Shown in pieces: positions 25,421-34,815 of a stretch of 38,440 nt of DNA. The stretch covers positions 1-38,440 of the forward strand of contig JAFTZJ010000053.1 of the NCBI GenBank assembly GCA_017461045.1, written 5' to 3'. The stretch is from Lachnospiraceae bacterium. Its GTDB lineage: Bacteria > Bacillota > Clostridia > Lachnospirales > Lachnospiraceae. A program made the translations under genes and the position numbers. A model generated the notes under the pieces. That model ran no database searches and was not told where the DNA came from. It saw only the letters and a program-made list of their open reading frames with translations. Position 1 is the stretch's first letter. Each line of letters opens with the position of its first letter.

Positions 25421-27217
25421 TCATTCATCATCTACTTGATCACTCTTATTCTTTGGAACCCGAATGGTAACAATGGTTCCCTTTCCGATTTTACTATTCA
25501 CTTCTACCACTGCACCAATTCTCTGATTCAATCGTTCCCGAATGGTCTTCATGGCAGTCGGAGTTTCTTTCCGATCCAACATGTCCGTATCAAAGCCTGC
25601 ACCCTCATCTACAATCTGTATTGCGTAAGAATCCCGGCGCTCATAGCTTCGCACAATCACCTGACCTTGATTTTCATTTTTACCGATGCCATGCTTTACC
25701 GCATTTTCTACAATCGCTTCGACGCTACGGGCAGGAACCTGAAAATCATGGAACTTATCTTCTATTAATACCTGTAATCCCGGCATACGCATCTGCTGAA
25801 GTTCCAGGTATGCTGAAATGTGTCCTAATTCCTCTTCAAACGGAATCAAAATATCTTCTCGGACTGAATCAAAATTATAACGGAGATACTTAGAAAATGC
25901 AAATACAAATTTCGCAGAGTTCCGGGAACCATTCTTGGTCATAGCCAATAATGTGTTCAACGCTGAAAAGAGGAAATTCGGATTCATCATGGTTACCGCC
26001 AAGGCACGCTGACTCATATACTCTCCTTCTACACTATCTACCTTTTGATTCAATTGTTGTATTACAACCTCTACAGTAATAGCCATCAGCAAGAAGCAGT
26101 AAACGACAACACTTATTTGCCAGAAGGCGCCTTCTGTCTGATATAAATGATTTGGTCGGATAAACAGATTCACAATACCTGCAATGGATAACAGCGTGTT
26201 GGCAACTGCCATCACCCGCAATTCCTTACGTCCATATCGCAACCAGCCAATCATCAAGGCAACTGTATATCCAAGGAACCCAACACTATATAATTTACCC
26301 AGTATATCATACGTTACTGCAAATTCCACCAAACCAAGTAGTTGCAATACCAGAGCTGCTACATATGCAATTCCGGCAATTCCAATTCCCACATCAATGG
26401 CGGTTACCAATCGTTTCTTCTGTGCAAATCCACGCAAGAACATAAGATACGCAATCGGAATCAGCATCCGTGTCAAAATGTGAAGTAACCAGAACACAAA
26501 GCCGTTGTCTGTAAATAGAGGAAGTAACTGGCTGCCACTAATACTCCACAAGGTTACTACCAACATAAAAATCACATAATACCGATATCGCAAATCCAGT
26601 TTCTTGTGAATTCCGATTATCGTAGTCACTACCAATAATCCGATTAACAAAATCAGCAGAATAACGGCACCTATCAATCCCCAGCCCTGCTGGCACCAGT
26701 GATCGAAAATCAATGCACTGCGGCTACCGCCCTTTACAGTTGTAAACAAGCCGGAATACTTGCCATATTCCGAAATCTGTGTAATCGTTATCAATTCACC
26801 TGCATATTGGGAATCAATTGGCACCAGATTCCAGTTTGGCACCGGTGAACTAACTAACGGTCGCTTCTCATCTACACCATACTGGTAAATAATGGTATCT
26901 CCCACTTTTACCTGCACTGCATTATATACAGAGCGAAATGCTATTCCATAGTCACTTCCCATATCCTCCGGCAAATACCTGGAAATGCTGATAGGATCTC
27001 CTGTATTCACCTCCAAATTACAAGGAAGATTGGTTGCACTGTCATATTCTTCATTCGTCTCAACAATCCAAGCCTCATTCAGAGTCTCTACATCTGCAAT
27101 GGACACCCGTTCCTTCGGAGATTGGTATACAATTCCGCCTACAATTCCCAGCAGAAGGGTAACACCAATCATAATTGTCAGTATAATATTCAATTGTGAC
27201 CAACTTATGTTCTTCAT
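25421..27217 (-). CDS. LytS-type sensor kinase-like protein with Asn in place of the phosphoacceptor His
   Basis: 598 residues: a membrane segment at 10-30, an extracellular sensing domain (35-175, jelly-roll-like 7TMR-DISM type), about seven membrane segments (180-390), then a HisKA_7TM/His_kinase module. In the kinase family the dimerisation motif reads NPHFLFN; here residues 412-417 read NPNFLF, so the phosphoacceptor is Asn414 (codon AAT, 25976-25978). The ATP-binding domain is intact by eye: VEAIVENAVKHG with Asn505, and DEGAGFD at 537-543. No response regulator is adjacent. It probably senses a ligand without standard phosphotransfer, perhaps through the DUF1189 neighbour. A sequencing error or one-base mutation cannot be ruled out. 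Confidence 0.86.
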   Translation of the reverse strand: MKNISWSQLNIILTIMIGVTLLLGIVGGIVYQSPKERVSIADVETLNEAWIVETNEEYDSATNLPCNLEVNTGDPISISRYLPEDMGSDYGIAFRSVYNAVQVKVGDTIIYQYGVDEKRPLVSSPVPNWNLVPIDSQYAGELITITQISEYGKYSGLFTTVKGGSRSALIFDHWCQQGWGLIGAVILLILLIGLLVVTTIIGIHKKLDLRYRYYVIFMLVVTLWSISGSQLLPLFTDNGFVFWLLHILTRMLIPIAYLMFLRGFAQKKRLVTAIDVGIGIAGIAYVAALVLQLLGLVEFAVTYDILGKLYSVGFLGYTVALMIGWLRYGRKELRVMAVANTLLSIAGIVNLFIRPNHLYQTEGAFWQISVVVYCFLLMAITVEVVIQQLNQKVDSVEGEYMSQRALAVTMMNPNFLFSALNTLLAMTKNGSRNSAKFVFAFSKYLRYNFDSVREDILIPFEEELGHISAYLELQQMRMPGLQVLIEDKFHDFQVPARSVEAIVENAVKHGIGKNENQGQVIVRSYERRDSYAIQIVDEGAGFDTDMLDRKETPTAMKTIRERLNQRIGAVVEVNSKIGKGTIVTIRVPKNKSDQVDDE

Positions 27218-27272
27218 AATGCTTTATCCTTAATCATTCATCATTTTCATTGCTGTTTCTTGCTCCGGTTTC

Positions 27273-28076
27273 TTAGCACAAATGATACTTTTCCATAGCA
27301 TATGCCAAACCATCTTCATAAATGGACTTAGTAACGAATTCTACTGCATTCTGCACAATCTCCGGACTTCCTCCCATAGCTACACTATGTGCCGCATAGG
27401 TGAGCATTGGCAAATCATTGGTACTATCACCAAATGCATAACTGTTTTCATGAGGAATTTGAAAATAGTCCAATAAGAACTGCATTCCCGTTGCTTTACT
27501 GTATCCCTTAGGCACGATTTCGCACATTCCGTAATCGCCAACCCTTCCCCGGTCAATATAATCAAATTTCCCATCAATAAAAGCAAGGAATGGTTGCATA
27601 TCCTGCTCTAACGGAAACCATCCGGTAAACTTATCATAATAAAATCCTTCGTCTTCCACGTCTATCATTTTCCGTCCATTTTGAGAAAAATACTGAATTA
27701 ACTTATCAAATTCCGGATTTTCCTCCACCTTGCTATCAACCGCATTCAAATCTGCCGCTTCAAACAATGTAGCCATCCGGCATTTTCGTGTTACTTCTAT
27801 GGTTTCTTTACAGACCTCTTGGGAAACTCGATTTCGAAGCAATTCTTTTCCATGATAATAAATATTCGTTCCGCAACCACATACATATCCATCGAATCCA
27901 ACCTCCTGAATCATAGGTTCGATGTTCACAAATACCCGTCCCGTATTTACGAAGACCAGATGCCCATTTTCCTTGGCTTTAGCAATGGCATTTCGCGTGC
28001 TTTCCGGAATGGTACGAGTTCCGTCATCGGTCAAAATGGTTCCATCAATATCAAAAAATAAGATACAACGCTCCAT
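27273..28076 (-). CDS. HAD superfamily hydrolase, Cof type
   Basis: 267 residues. Motif I FFDIDGTIL carries Asp9 and Asp11; motif II is FVNTGRVF; a C2B cap is present; motif IV is AFGDSTNDLPML. It is a phosphatase of small phosphorylated metabolites with unknown substrate. The frame is open to 28133, but the ATG at 28076 follows AAAGGAG. A TGC-TATACT extended -10 at 28142-28147 lies 66 bases upstream. It is followed after 55 bases by the sensor-like gene. It is a different subgroup from the HAD protein at 19378. Confidence 0.9.
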   Translation of the reverse strand: MERCILFFDIDGTILTDDGTRTIPESTRNAIAKAKENGHLVFVNTGRVFVNIEPMIQEVGFDGYVCGCGTNIYYHGKELLRNRVSQEVCKETIEVTRKCRMATLFEAADLNAVDSKVEENPEFDKLIQYFSQNGRKMIDVEDEGFYYDKFTGWFPLEQDMQPFLAFIDGKFDYIDRGRVGDYGMCEIVPKGYSKATGMQFLLDYFQIPHENSYAFGDSTNDLPMLTYAAHSVAMGGSPEIVQNAVEFVTKSIYEDGLAYAMEKYHLC

Positions 28077-28154
28077 GTCACTGTCTCCTTTGGGTGTAAT
28101 CACTGTATGCTGTCGGTATGCATAACTCCTCAAGTGTCAATAGTATAGCACAAA

Positions 28155-28190
28155 AATTCCCTGTATGGAATAATTTCCACACAGGGAATT
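28155..28190 (-). terminator. Terminator of the second ABC transporter operon
   Basis: AATTCCCTGT pairs with ACAGGGAATT and GGAA with TTCC around a 2x2 internal loop. On the minus strand it continues into TTTTTG. It lies 43 bases after the permease stop. Confidence 0.88.
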
Positions 28191-28232
28191 CAATCTTTAT
28201 TGAATGTTTATATTTATTTGAATCACATATTG

Positions 28233-29561
28233 CTATTCATTCCGGATTGCAGCTAACGGACTTAACTTCGTAGCACGCTGTGCCGGGAAGAATCCTGCTG
28301 CCATACCGATAAGAGTTGAGAATACAATGGCAATCAAAAGCAACCAAATCGGAATCACCGAAATATTCATTCCATCATATCCTACTAATGGTGGCAGAAT
28401 CAGATTACATAAGAAGGACAGAATGTAACTTATGATAATTCCGATGATACCGCCAATGAATCCAATAAATGCTGCTTCTGTTAAGAACAGCCAGCGAATA
28501 TTACCAAGTCCGCAGCCTAACACCTTCATAACACCAATTTCCTTGGTTCTTTCATAAATGGACATCATCATTGTATTTGCAATACCAATGGCTGCTACGA
28601 ATAAAGAAATCGCTCCGATACCACCCAACACAGCCTCAATAATCAGCATCTCCTGCTGAGCGGATTTAATCCATTCCGCTTCACTATAAGCTTCAAAACC
28701 CATTTCAGCAATGGCGTTCTGGACATCATTTACATTCTCCATATCATCTACTGTTACAATCGCTTCATTGTAGCAGAAATACTTATAAGGATTGCCATTT
28801 CGGTCCGTTGGTTGTCCCGGTATGACTTGTCCACGATAGGTATCCTGTAAATATTTCTTCATGGAATCCAAATCCGTATATACATTCCAGCAATACATGT
28901 TATAGGATTCCGGACCACCTGCCACCAGACCGGCTACCGGGAAGATATTCTTCTTAGATGGCTGTATAATTTCATTTCCTTGTGCATCAATAGTCCAGGT
29001 TGGTTCAAACTGTGTAAACAGTGTTTTTCCTGTCAAATCCACATCCGGTAATTCTCCCTCCTCATAATACGGATAGGTATATGTAGAGGATTCATAGAAA
29101 TCACAAATTACACCGTTACCAATTAATAATTCCGGTTTCTTCGTGGCATTCGCCGGAAGTGTGGAACCTTCTGCCAACGGAATCTGAGCCAAATACTCTT
29201 GCGGTATACCATATAAATTCACACTTGCTTCGTATTTGCCTTGAGATAACGTAATCCAGGTTGATAATTGAGGATATGCCCCCGTCACATGCTCAATTTC
29301 CAAAAATTCTTCCATGGTATCATCCGTCATCTGCAATTGATTTGTGCCATCACCATAATTAAAATTATATACTTGTATACTTGTCATTGCCCCTTGGGAG
29401 GTCATTTCAGATAACATCGCTTTCTGCAAACCAATACCCAAAGAAAGCATAACTACGATGGATGCAGTACCTACCATAACACCTAATACGGTTAATATAG
29501 TACGAACCTTTCGTTTCCAAAGACTTCCTGCACTCATCGTAAGGATGTCAGAAAATCTCAT
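28233..29561 (-). CDS. MacB-type ABC transporter permease
   Basis: 442 residues. An N-terminal membrane segment (ILTVLGVMVGTASIVVML) is followed by an extracellular MacB_PCD domain of about 260 residues and three C-terminal segments. The FtsX-type loop MMSIYERTKEIGVMKVLG and the C-terminal FFPAQRATKLSPLAAIRNE are present. An earlier in-frame ATG lacks a ribosome site; AAGGAGAA precedes the ATG at 29561, which stands one base after the stop of the CARDB-like gene. It works with the ATPase at 30998; the extracellular partner is the CARDB-like protein between them. Confidence 0.92.
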   Translation of the reverse strand: MRFSDILTMSAGSLWKRKVRTILTVLGVMVGTASIVVMLSLGIGLQKAMLSEMTSQGAMTSIQVYNFNYGDGTNQLQMTDDTMEEFLEIEHVTGAYPQLSTWITLSQGKYEASVNLYGIPQEYLAQIPLAEGSTLPANATKKPELLIGNGVICDFYESSTYTYPYYEEGELPDVDLTGKTLFTQFEPTWTIDAQGNEIIQPSKKNIFPVAGLVAGGPESYNMYCWNVYTDLDSMKKYLQDTYRGQVIPGQPTDRNGNPYKYFCYNEAIVTVDDMENVNDVQNAIAEMGFEAYSEAEWIKSAQQEMLIIEAVLGGIGAISLFVAAIGIANTMMMSIYERTKEIGVMKVLGCGLGNIRWLFLTEAAFIGFIGGIIGIIISYILSFLCNLILPPLVGYDGMNISVIPIWLLLIAIVFSTLIGMAAGFFPAQRATKLSPLAAIRNE

Positions 29562-29562
29562 A

Positions 29563-31011
29563 TTAGTTCTCCTTATCTGCATCTAACAATAATTCTTCAT
29601 CAATTTCATCTTCTAAGGCTTCTGCTTCTTCCAATGCTTTCCGCTTCTTACGCTTTACAATCAGAATCACTACTACAACTATAACTGCTACCAAAACCAA
29701 GAAAGCAACTAATAATCCAATAATCCAGCCACCGATGGCCATTCCCACAGCCGGTTCTTCAGTATAATCATAGAATTCTTCTTCAAAAAACTCTTCCGCT
29801 ACAAATACTGTAATTTCTTCTTCGTAAGTACATTCTTCCCCAGCCGAATCTTCATATATAATAATCAGCTTCACGATGCCATCATCTGTAGTCTCGGCAA
29901 CACCCGTTACCATAACATCCGCATATCCGGTAGAGCCTGCTGCAATATTTCCAATGAAACAATCTTCACATTCTACTGTATCACCTTCCACACGCGCCTG
30001 TACATTGGTCAATACACTACTACCTAAGTTGTTAATGCTGAAGCTAACACTTCCCTGATCATATAGATTAATCCGATCCGGTGCCACACTGACTTCTGTA
30101 ACCGTAATCTTCGCTTCCTGATAGACCGGAATCGAAATATTCTCTACAGACTCAAATGGATTTAACTTATTATCTTCATAGGCACAATTGACAGTTAATA
30201 TGTATGGCTTTGGTTCCAAAGTTGCCAATGCCGACATTTCAACAGTGATTTCTGCTGTCTGACCGGCACCAATGCTGGAAATGTACTTTGTGCTGGAACC
30301 GGAGGTCGGTAAGAATTCTCCCCCTGTTGTTTCCAAACTAACCTTCATGTTCGAAACAGCTGTCCGATTGGATGTATTCTGCAAATATAAGGTCAACTGG
30401 AATTTCTCGCCGGCTAATACCTTTTCTACATCTGTTTTATATCCGGTTACAATTACTCTCGGAGTGGAAACCGGTGCTTCTGTTGTTGGTTCTTCTACTT
30501 CTTCTGTCGGTTCCGGTGCACCTTCGAATTTTACATTTACCGTCTTAACAATACTCAGTGGTGTACCATTTTTCACATACTCGATATTGAATTCCACTGC
30601 CTGATAACCGGTTGCCACATCACTGCGAACCATGAAGTTATAGTTTGCTTTTAACTCTGTGGTTGTCGCATCTCCTTCCACCACCATGTATGCTGCATCG
30701 TTACTTTCAAATGGGAATGTATCCGATACTACCGGTGAAATACTGGTAATATACCCCTCTCCCTTTACCTTTGCAACGAATCCAATGGTAGTAGCCTCAC
30801 CGTATTTTGCAACCGGAGCATTGACACCGGTTAATACGATATCTGTGTCCTTACTTGTTTCCGGCTCTGCAACCTCACCACCTGCCGGTGCTCCTGCTTC
30901 TGCCGCATATGTATACTGGTTTGGTATTACGATACCAACCGATGCTACCATCATCGCACTCATTGCAATGATTGCAAGTTTCTTTCCTAACCACTTATTA
31001 TTCTTTATCAT
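29563..31011 (-). CDS. CARDB-like secreted protein anchored by a C-terminal membrane helix
   Basis: 482 residues. A signal peptide (MIKNNKWLGKKLAIIAMSAMM, with a possible cut after YTYAA) leads into three beta-sandwich regions. These are residues about 55-160, a Pro/Glu/Thr linker, 185-300 (VLAGEKFQLTLYLQNTS) and 310-410 (INLYDQGSVSFSINNLGSS). The NLG/QNT turns recall the CARDB and COG1361 domains seen in S-layer-like proteins. A strong membrane segment near 425-450 and a charged tail (KRKKRKALEEAEALEDE) follow. GGGAGGAG precedes the ATG; an upstream reading to 31071 is discounted. It overlaps the ATPase gene by 14 bases and sits where an HlyD-type adaptor usually lies. Confidence 0.82.
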   Translation of the reverse strand: MIKNNKWLGKKLAIIAMSAMMVASVGIVIPNQYTYAAEAGAPAGGEVAEPETSKDTDIVLTGVNAPVAKYGEATTIGFVAKVKGEGYITSISPVVSDTFPFESNDAAYMVVEGDATTTELKANYNFMVRSDVATGYQAVEFNIEYVKNGTPLSIVKTVNVKFEGAPEPTEEVEEPTTEAPVSTPRVIVTGYKTDVEKVLAGEKFQLTLYLQNTSNRTAVSNMKVSLETTGGEFLPTSGSSTKYISSIGAGQTAEITVEMSALATLEPKPYILTVNCAYEDNKLNPFESVENISIPVYQEAKITVTEVSVAPDRINLYDQGSVSFSINNLGSSVLTNVQARVEGDTVECEDCFIGNIAAGSTGYADVMVTGVAETTDDGIVKLIIIYEDSAGEECTYEEEITVFVAEEFFEEEFYDYTEEPAVGMAIGGWIIGLLVAFLVLVAVIVVVVILIVKRKKRKALEEAEALEDEIDEELLLDADKEN

Positions 31012-31753
31012 GACTCTCCTCCCTGCCTGACGCTTCTTCCGTCGGCTTGTGCATTTTTGTATTCTCTTCAATTCTAATAATCTTACCGTCCTTAATGTGA
31101 ATCACTCGATCCGCATAGGATGCCAATTGATTATCATGGGTTACCATAATCAAAGTCTTGTGATGCTTATTTACCACATTCCGCATCAAGGTCATCATTT
31201 CTTCCGATGTTACAGAATCCAAATTACCCGTTGGTTCATCTGCAAACATGATGTCCGGATTTACCACTAAGGCTCTTGCCATGCCAACTCGTTGCTGCTG
31301 TCCACCTGACATCTGATTCGGTCGGTGTTTCTTGTGTTTCTCCAAACCAACCAGACGAATCATTCGCTCTGCCCGCTTCAAGCGTTCCTTCTTCGGTACG
31401 CCTCGAAAGGTCAACGGCAATGCCACGTTCTCTATTGCAGTCATGGTTCCCATCAGATTGAAAGACTGAAAAATGAATCCTACATGTTCCCGTCGAAATG
31501 CTACCAGCTGTTGTTCATTCATTTTCTCAATGTGCTGTCCCCGGATTGCTATCTGCCCCTTGGTGGGATGTTCCAAACCTGCCAGCATATTCAGCAGCGT
31601 GGATTTACCGGAACCGGATGTACCTACAATGGCACAGAACTCACCTTCGTACACCTGAAAAGATACTCCGTTCAAAGCACGAACCTTGTTGGTTCCAACC
31701 TTATAGATTTTGTACAAATCCTCCACTTCGACTACTACTTTTCTCTCGTCCAA
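30998..31753 (-). CDS. MacB/LolD-type ABC transporter ATPase
   Basis: 251 residues. Walker A GTSGSGKST near 43, Q-loop FIFQSFNLMG, signature MSGGQQQR, Walker [15 protein letters not shown]-loop VTHD. A Glu/Lys/His-rich tail of about 20 residues follows the domain. It is the first gene of a three-gene operon with the CARDB-like protein and the permease at 28233. It is similar to the ATPase at 10537 but clearly a separate paralogue. Confidence 0.93.
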   Translation of the reverse strand: MDERKVVVEVEDLYKIYKVGTNKVRALNGVSFQVYEGEFCAIVGTSGSGKSTLLNMLAGLEHPTKGQIAIRGQHIEKMNEQQLVAFRREHVGFIFQSFNLMGTMTAIENVALPLTFRGVPKKERLKRAERMIRLVGLEKHKKHRPNQMSGGQQQRVGMARALVVNPDIMFADEPTGNLDSVTSEEMMTLMRNVVNKHHKTLIMVTHDNQLASYADRVIHIKDGKIIRIEENTKMHKPTEEASGREESHDKE

Positions 31754-31814
31754 TCGCTTCCCTCCTCACGTTTTTGCGTATCGACGTCCAGGACCTCGCT
31801 TCGCTATCGATTGT

Positions 31815-31850
31815 AGTATAACACAAACGGTCTCCACAACATATTGTGGA
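31815..31850 (-). promoter_or_regulatory. Promoter and putative operator of the second ABC operon
   Basis: On the minus strand an extended -10, TGT-TATACT (31815-31820), stands 62 bases before the ATPase start. A perfect inverted repeat, TCCACAA-CATA-TTGTGGA (31833-31850), covers the -35 zone, so it may be an operator. It could instead act as a weak terminator hairpin after degV. Confidence 0.55.
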
Positions 31851-31876
31851 AATCGCTCAACTTTCTTACATAATTC

Positions 31877-32758
31877 TTACAGCCATTTTTTGTATTTGGA
31901 TTCTTCATCCAAGAACACAATACCGATAATACCGGTTCCGGTATGAGCTCCTATGGCACAGCCAACATAGTTTTCTAAGAAATTCACATCGCCATATGCT
32001 TCCCGTACCATTCCTTCTACCCGCTTCATAGTATCTGCATCATCACCATGGCAGATACCAAATAACTGCTCACCCGGATTCTTGCACCATTCACCGATTA
32101 ATTCTACGATACGCTTCAAAGACTTATTCCGACCACGAATCTTCTCAATGGATTTTAATGAACCATTTTCATCCATATGGATAATCGGCTTAATATCTAA
32201 TACACCGCCAACCACCATACTGGTTTTACTTAACCGTCCGCCACGATACAAGTATTCCAAGGTCTCTACCGTAAACAAATGACGTATATGCTCCCGATGA
32301 TATTCCAATGCCTCAATTACAGTTTCCTTGTCTGCTCCATGCTCCTGCATAACCAAAGCATAATATACTAACAAACCAAATCCCATAGAAGCACACTTGG
32401 AATCTACAATTGTCATATCCCAATCCGGGAATTCCTCCAATAATTCTTCCTTTGCCATCCGGGCTGCATTGAAGGTTCCTGCCAAGCCGGTAGAGAAACA
32501 AACATACACTACTGTTTCATTTCGCTCTGCATACGGGCGAAAATGCTCCTTAAACATAAATGTATTGATATGATAGGTAGATATCTCTTTCTTATCTCTC
32601 TGATACTGATAAAACTCCTCCGGAAACACCGTTTCTCCGTCAAAGTAATCCTTCCCTTCAATTACTACCGGAGTGGGTATTACATGGAGATTGTATTTCT
32701 CCACAACTTCCTTTGGCATATCCGTTGCCGAATCTGTAATAATTGTATAATTGCTCAT
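31877..32758 (-). CDS. DegV family fatty-acid-binding protein
   Basis: 293 residues, the normal DegV length. Seen: IITDSATDMP at 5, YFDGETVFPEEFY, FSTGLAGTFNAARMA near 88 (lipid headgroup contact motif), YLYRGGRLSKTS near 168 and the C-terminal GAHTGTGIIGIVF. DegV/FakB proteins hold a fatty acid for phosphorylation by FakA; no fakA gene is in the window. GGGGAAG precedes the ATG. It begins 49 bases after nadE and could be cotranscribed with it. Confidence 0.93.
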   Translation of the reverse strand: MSNYTIITDSATDMPKEVVEKYNLHVIPTPVVIEGKDYFDGETVFPEEFYQYQRDKKEISTYHINTFMFKEHFRPYAERNETVVYVCFSTGLAGTFNAARMAKEELLEEFPDWDMTIVDSKCASMGFGLLVYYALVMQEHGADKETVIEALEYHREHIRHLFTVETLEYLYRGGRLSKTSMVVGGVLDIKPIIHMDENGSLKSIEKIRGRNKSLKRIVELIGEWCKNPGEQLFGICHGDDADTMKRVEGMVREAYGDVNFLENYVGCAIGAHTGTGIIGIVFLDEESKYKKWL

Positions 32759-32807
32759 GTTGCACTTCCCCTATTCTAGTTATAGTCTTAATTCCTGTCC
32801 TTTTATC

Positions 32808-34727
32808 TTATTCAACCTTCAACTGTTCTAATTCCTTTATCCACAATGCCACAGCGGCATCACTTGGCATTCGCCAATCTCCTCTCGGTGATAAAGCAAC
32901 CGAACCAACCTTCGGACCATCCGGTACACAAGACCTCTTGAACTGCTGGCTAAAGAATCTCCAATAGAATTTCTTTAACCACTTTAATATGGTTTCCTTG
33001 TCATACATTGACTCAAATGCATAGACTGCCAACCGATAAATCTTCGCCGGTTGGAATCCAAACCGCATCATATAATATAAGAAGAAATCATGTAATTCAT
33101 ATGGTCCTACTACATCCTCTGTCTTCTGAACAATCTCCCCATCCTTCGGCGGTAACAATTCCGGACTAACCGGTGTATCCAGCACGTCTAAGAGCACCTT
33201 CCGCAGAGCTTCCTGTTCACCGGTTTCTGCTACATAACGAACCAGATGTCGTACCAATGTCTTTGGAATAGAAGCATTCACACCATACATAGACATATGG
33301 TCGCCGTTATAAGTCGCCCATCCCAATGCCAGTTCCGATAAATCACCGGTTCCGATTACCATACCATTGGTCTGATTGGCAATGTCCATAAGAATCTGTG
33401 TACGCTCTCTCGCCTGACTGTTCTCATACGTTATATCATGGTTTTCTTTATCCTGTTCGATATCCAAGAAATGCTGGTCTACAGCTTTAACAATCGAGAT
33501 TTCTTTCAAGGTCACCCCTAAGGTCTTTGCCATATCCAATGCATTCTGGTAGGTCCGATCTGTAGTACCATATCCCGGCATGGTAATACCAAGAATCTTT
33601 GACCGTTCCAAACCAATCATATCAAAAGCTTTTACTGTTACTAAGAGTGCCAATGTGGAATCCAACCCGCCGGACAAACCAAGAACCGCGCTCTGACAAT
33701 TGGTGTGAAGCAACCGTTTCTTCAATCCCATTGCCTGCAAAGTAAAAATCTCTTCACATCGTTCTGTTCTATCTATACCTTCTGCCGGAATAAATGGTGT
33801 CTGCGAAACCACTTTGGTTAACACCGTGTCCTCTATAGGTAAATCAAAATCAACTATGGTATAGCTTGCTGAAGCATTACATTCATAGGTATTCATTCGA
33901 CGCCGCTCTGCTACCAGCTTCTGAATATCTATTTCCGTTACTATCATTTCGTTGGTAAAACGCTTGCTTTCTGCAAGAATTGTACCATTTTCACTAATTA
34001 GATTATGTCCGCTGAACACCACATCCGTGGTAGACTCCCCTTCTCCTGCATCTGCGTAAATATATGCACATACCGTCTTGGCTGCCTGCGTACTAACCAA
34101 TTGTCTGCGGTAGCCTTCCTTAGCTGCCACCTCTACACTGGCAGACAGGTTGCAAATAACGGTTGCTCCTGCCATAGTATGACTTACAGATGGTGGATTT
34201 GCCACCCACAAATCCTCACATATCTCACAACCAATTACTAAGGATTGCAATTCCTTACACCGGAACAATAACCGACTTCCAAAAGGTACCTGCTGTCCTT
34301 GGAAGTCCAACAGTTTTATGGTCTGATTACCTACTGTAAAATGGCGTGCTTCATAGAATTCAGCATAATTCGGAACACAAGATTTCGGTATCATTCCCAA
34401 CAATTTACCCTGACTTATACATGCTGCCACATTATAGAGTTTACCGTCAACCACCCAAGGCAATCCAACAAACACCACCATGGTAATTGTCTTCGTCTTC
34501 TCCAACAACCAGATAAGACTTTCCTTTGCTCCCTGCAATAAGGTTTCCTGTAAAAACAAATCTCCACAGGTATACCCGGTCAAACACAATTCCGGTAACA
34601 CAATCAGCTTTACACCTTGCTCTTCTGCTTTTCGTATTTCATTTAATATCTGTTCTCTATTGTATTCACAATCTGCCACCTTAATCTGTGGCGTTGCTGC
34701 TGCCACCTTAATAAATCCGTCCTTCAT
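32808..34727 (-). CDS. nadE: Glutamine-dependent NAD(+) synthetase
   Basis: Converts deamido-NAD to NAD using glutamine and ATP, the last step of NAD synthesis. 639 residues, the length of the two-domain glutaminase-linked form. The N-terminal nitrilase-like domain has Glu46 (LPELCLTG), Lys115 (MIPKSCVPN) and Cys170 (GCEICEDLW). The C-terminal synthetase has the PP-loop GLSGGLDSTLALL near 362 and GTGDLSELALGW near 485. GTGAGGTG precedes the ATG. The terminator of dapB lies about 50 bases upstream, so the gene has its own promoter, which I cannot place with confidence. Confidence 0.95.
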   Translation of the reverse strand: MKDGFIKVAAATPQIKVADCEYNREQILNEIRKAEEQGVKLIVLPELCLTGYTCGDLFLQETLLQGAKESLIWLLEKTKTITMVVFVGLPWVVDGKLYNVAACISQGKLLGMIPKSCVPNYAEFYEARHFTVGNQTIKLLDFQGQQVPFGSRLLFRCKELQSLVIGCEICEDLWVANPPSVSHTMAGATVICNLSASVEVAAKEGYRRQLVSTQAAKTVCAYIYADAGEGESTTDVVFSGHNLISENGTILAESKRFTNEMIVTEIDIQKLVAERRRMNTYECNASASYTIVDFDLPIEDTVLTKVVSQTPFIPAEGIDRTERCEEIFTLQAMGLKKRLLHTNCQSAVLGLSGGLDSTLALLVTVKAFDMIGLERSKILGITMPGYGTTDRTYQNALDMAKTLGVTLKEISIVKAVDQHFLDIEQDKENHDITYENSQARERTQILMDIANQTNGMVIGTGDLSELALGWATYNGDHMSMYGVNASIPKTLVRHLVRYVAETGEQEALRKVLLDVLDTPVSPELLPPKDGEIVQKTEDVVGPYELHDFFLYYMMRFGFQPAKIYRLAVYAFESMYDKETILKWLKKFYWRFFSQQFKRSCVPDGPKVGSVALSPRGDWRMPSDAAVALWIKELEQLKVE

Positions 34728-34774
34728 TCCGGCACCTCACTTTACAAACCATACATGCATCTATTTTAATATAA

Positions 34775-34809
34775 AAAGACCACATCTGCAACTAACAGAT
34801 GCGGTCTTT
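34775..34809 (-). terminator. Terminator after dapB
   Basis: On the minus strand AAAGACCGCATCTG pairs with CAGATGTGGTCTTT (one G-U pair) around a 7-base loop, followed by TTTATAT. It starts seven bases after the dapB stop. Confidence 0.87.
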
Positions 34810-34815
34810 ATCTTT

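Noticed and set aside
31325-31816. Plus-strand frame of 163 codons
   Set aside because: It is opposite the ABC ATPase gene, whose Walker motifs are all on the minus strand.
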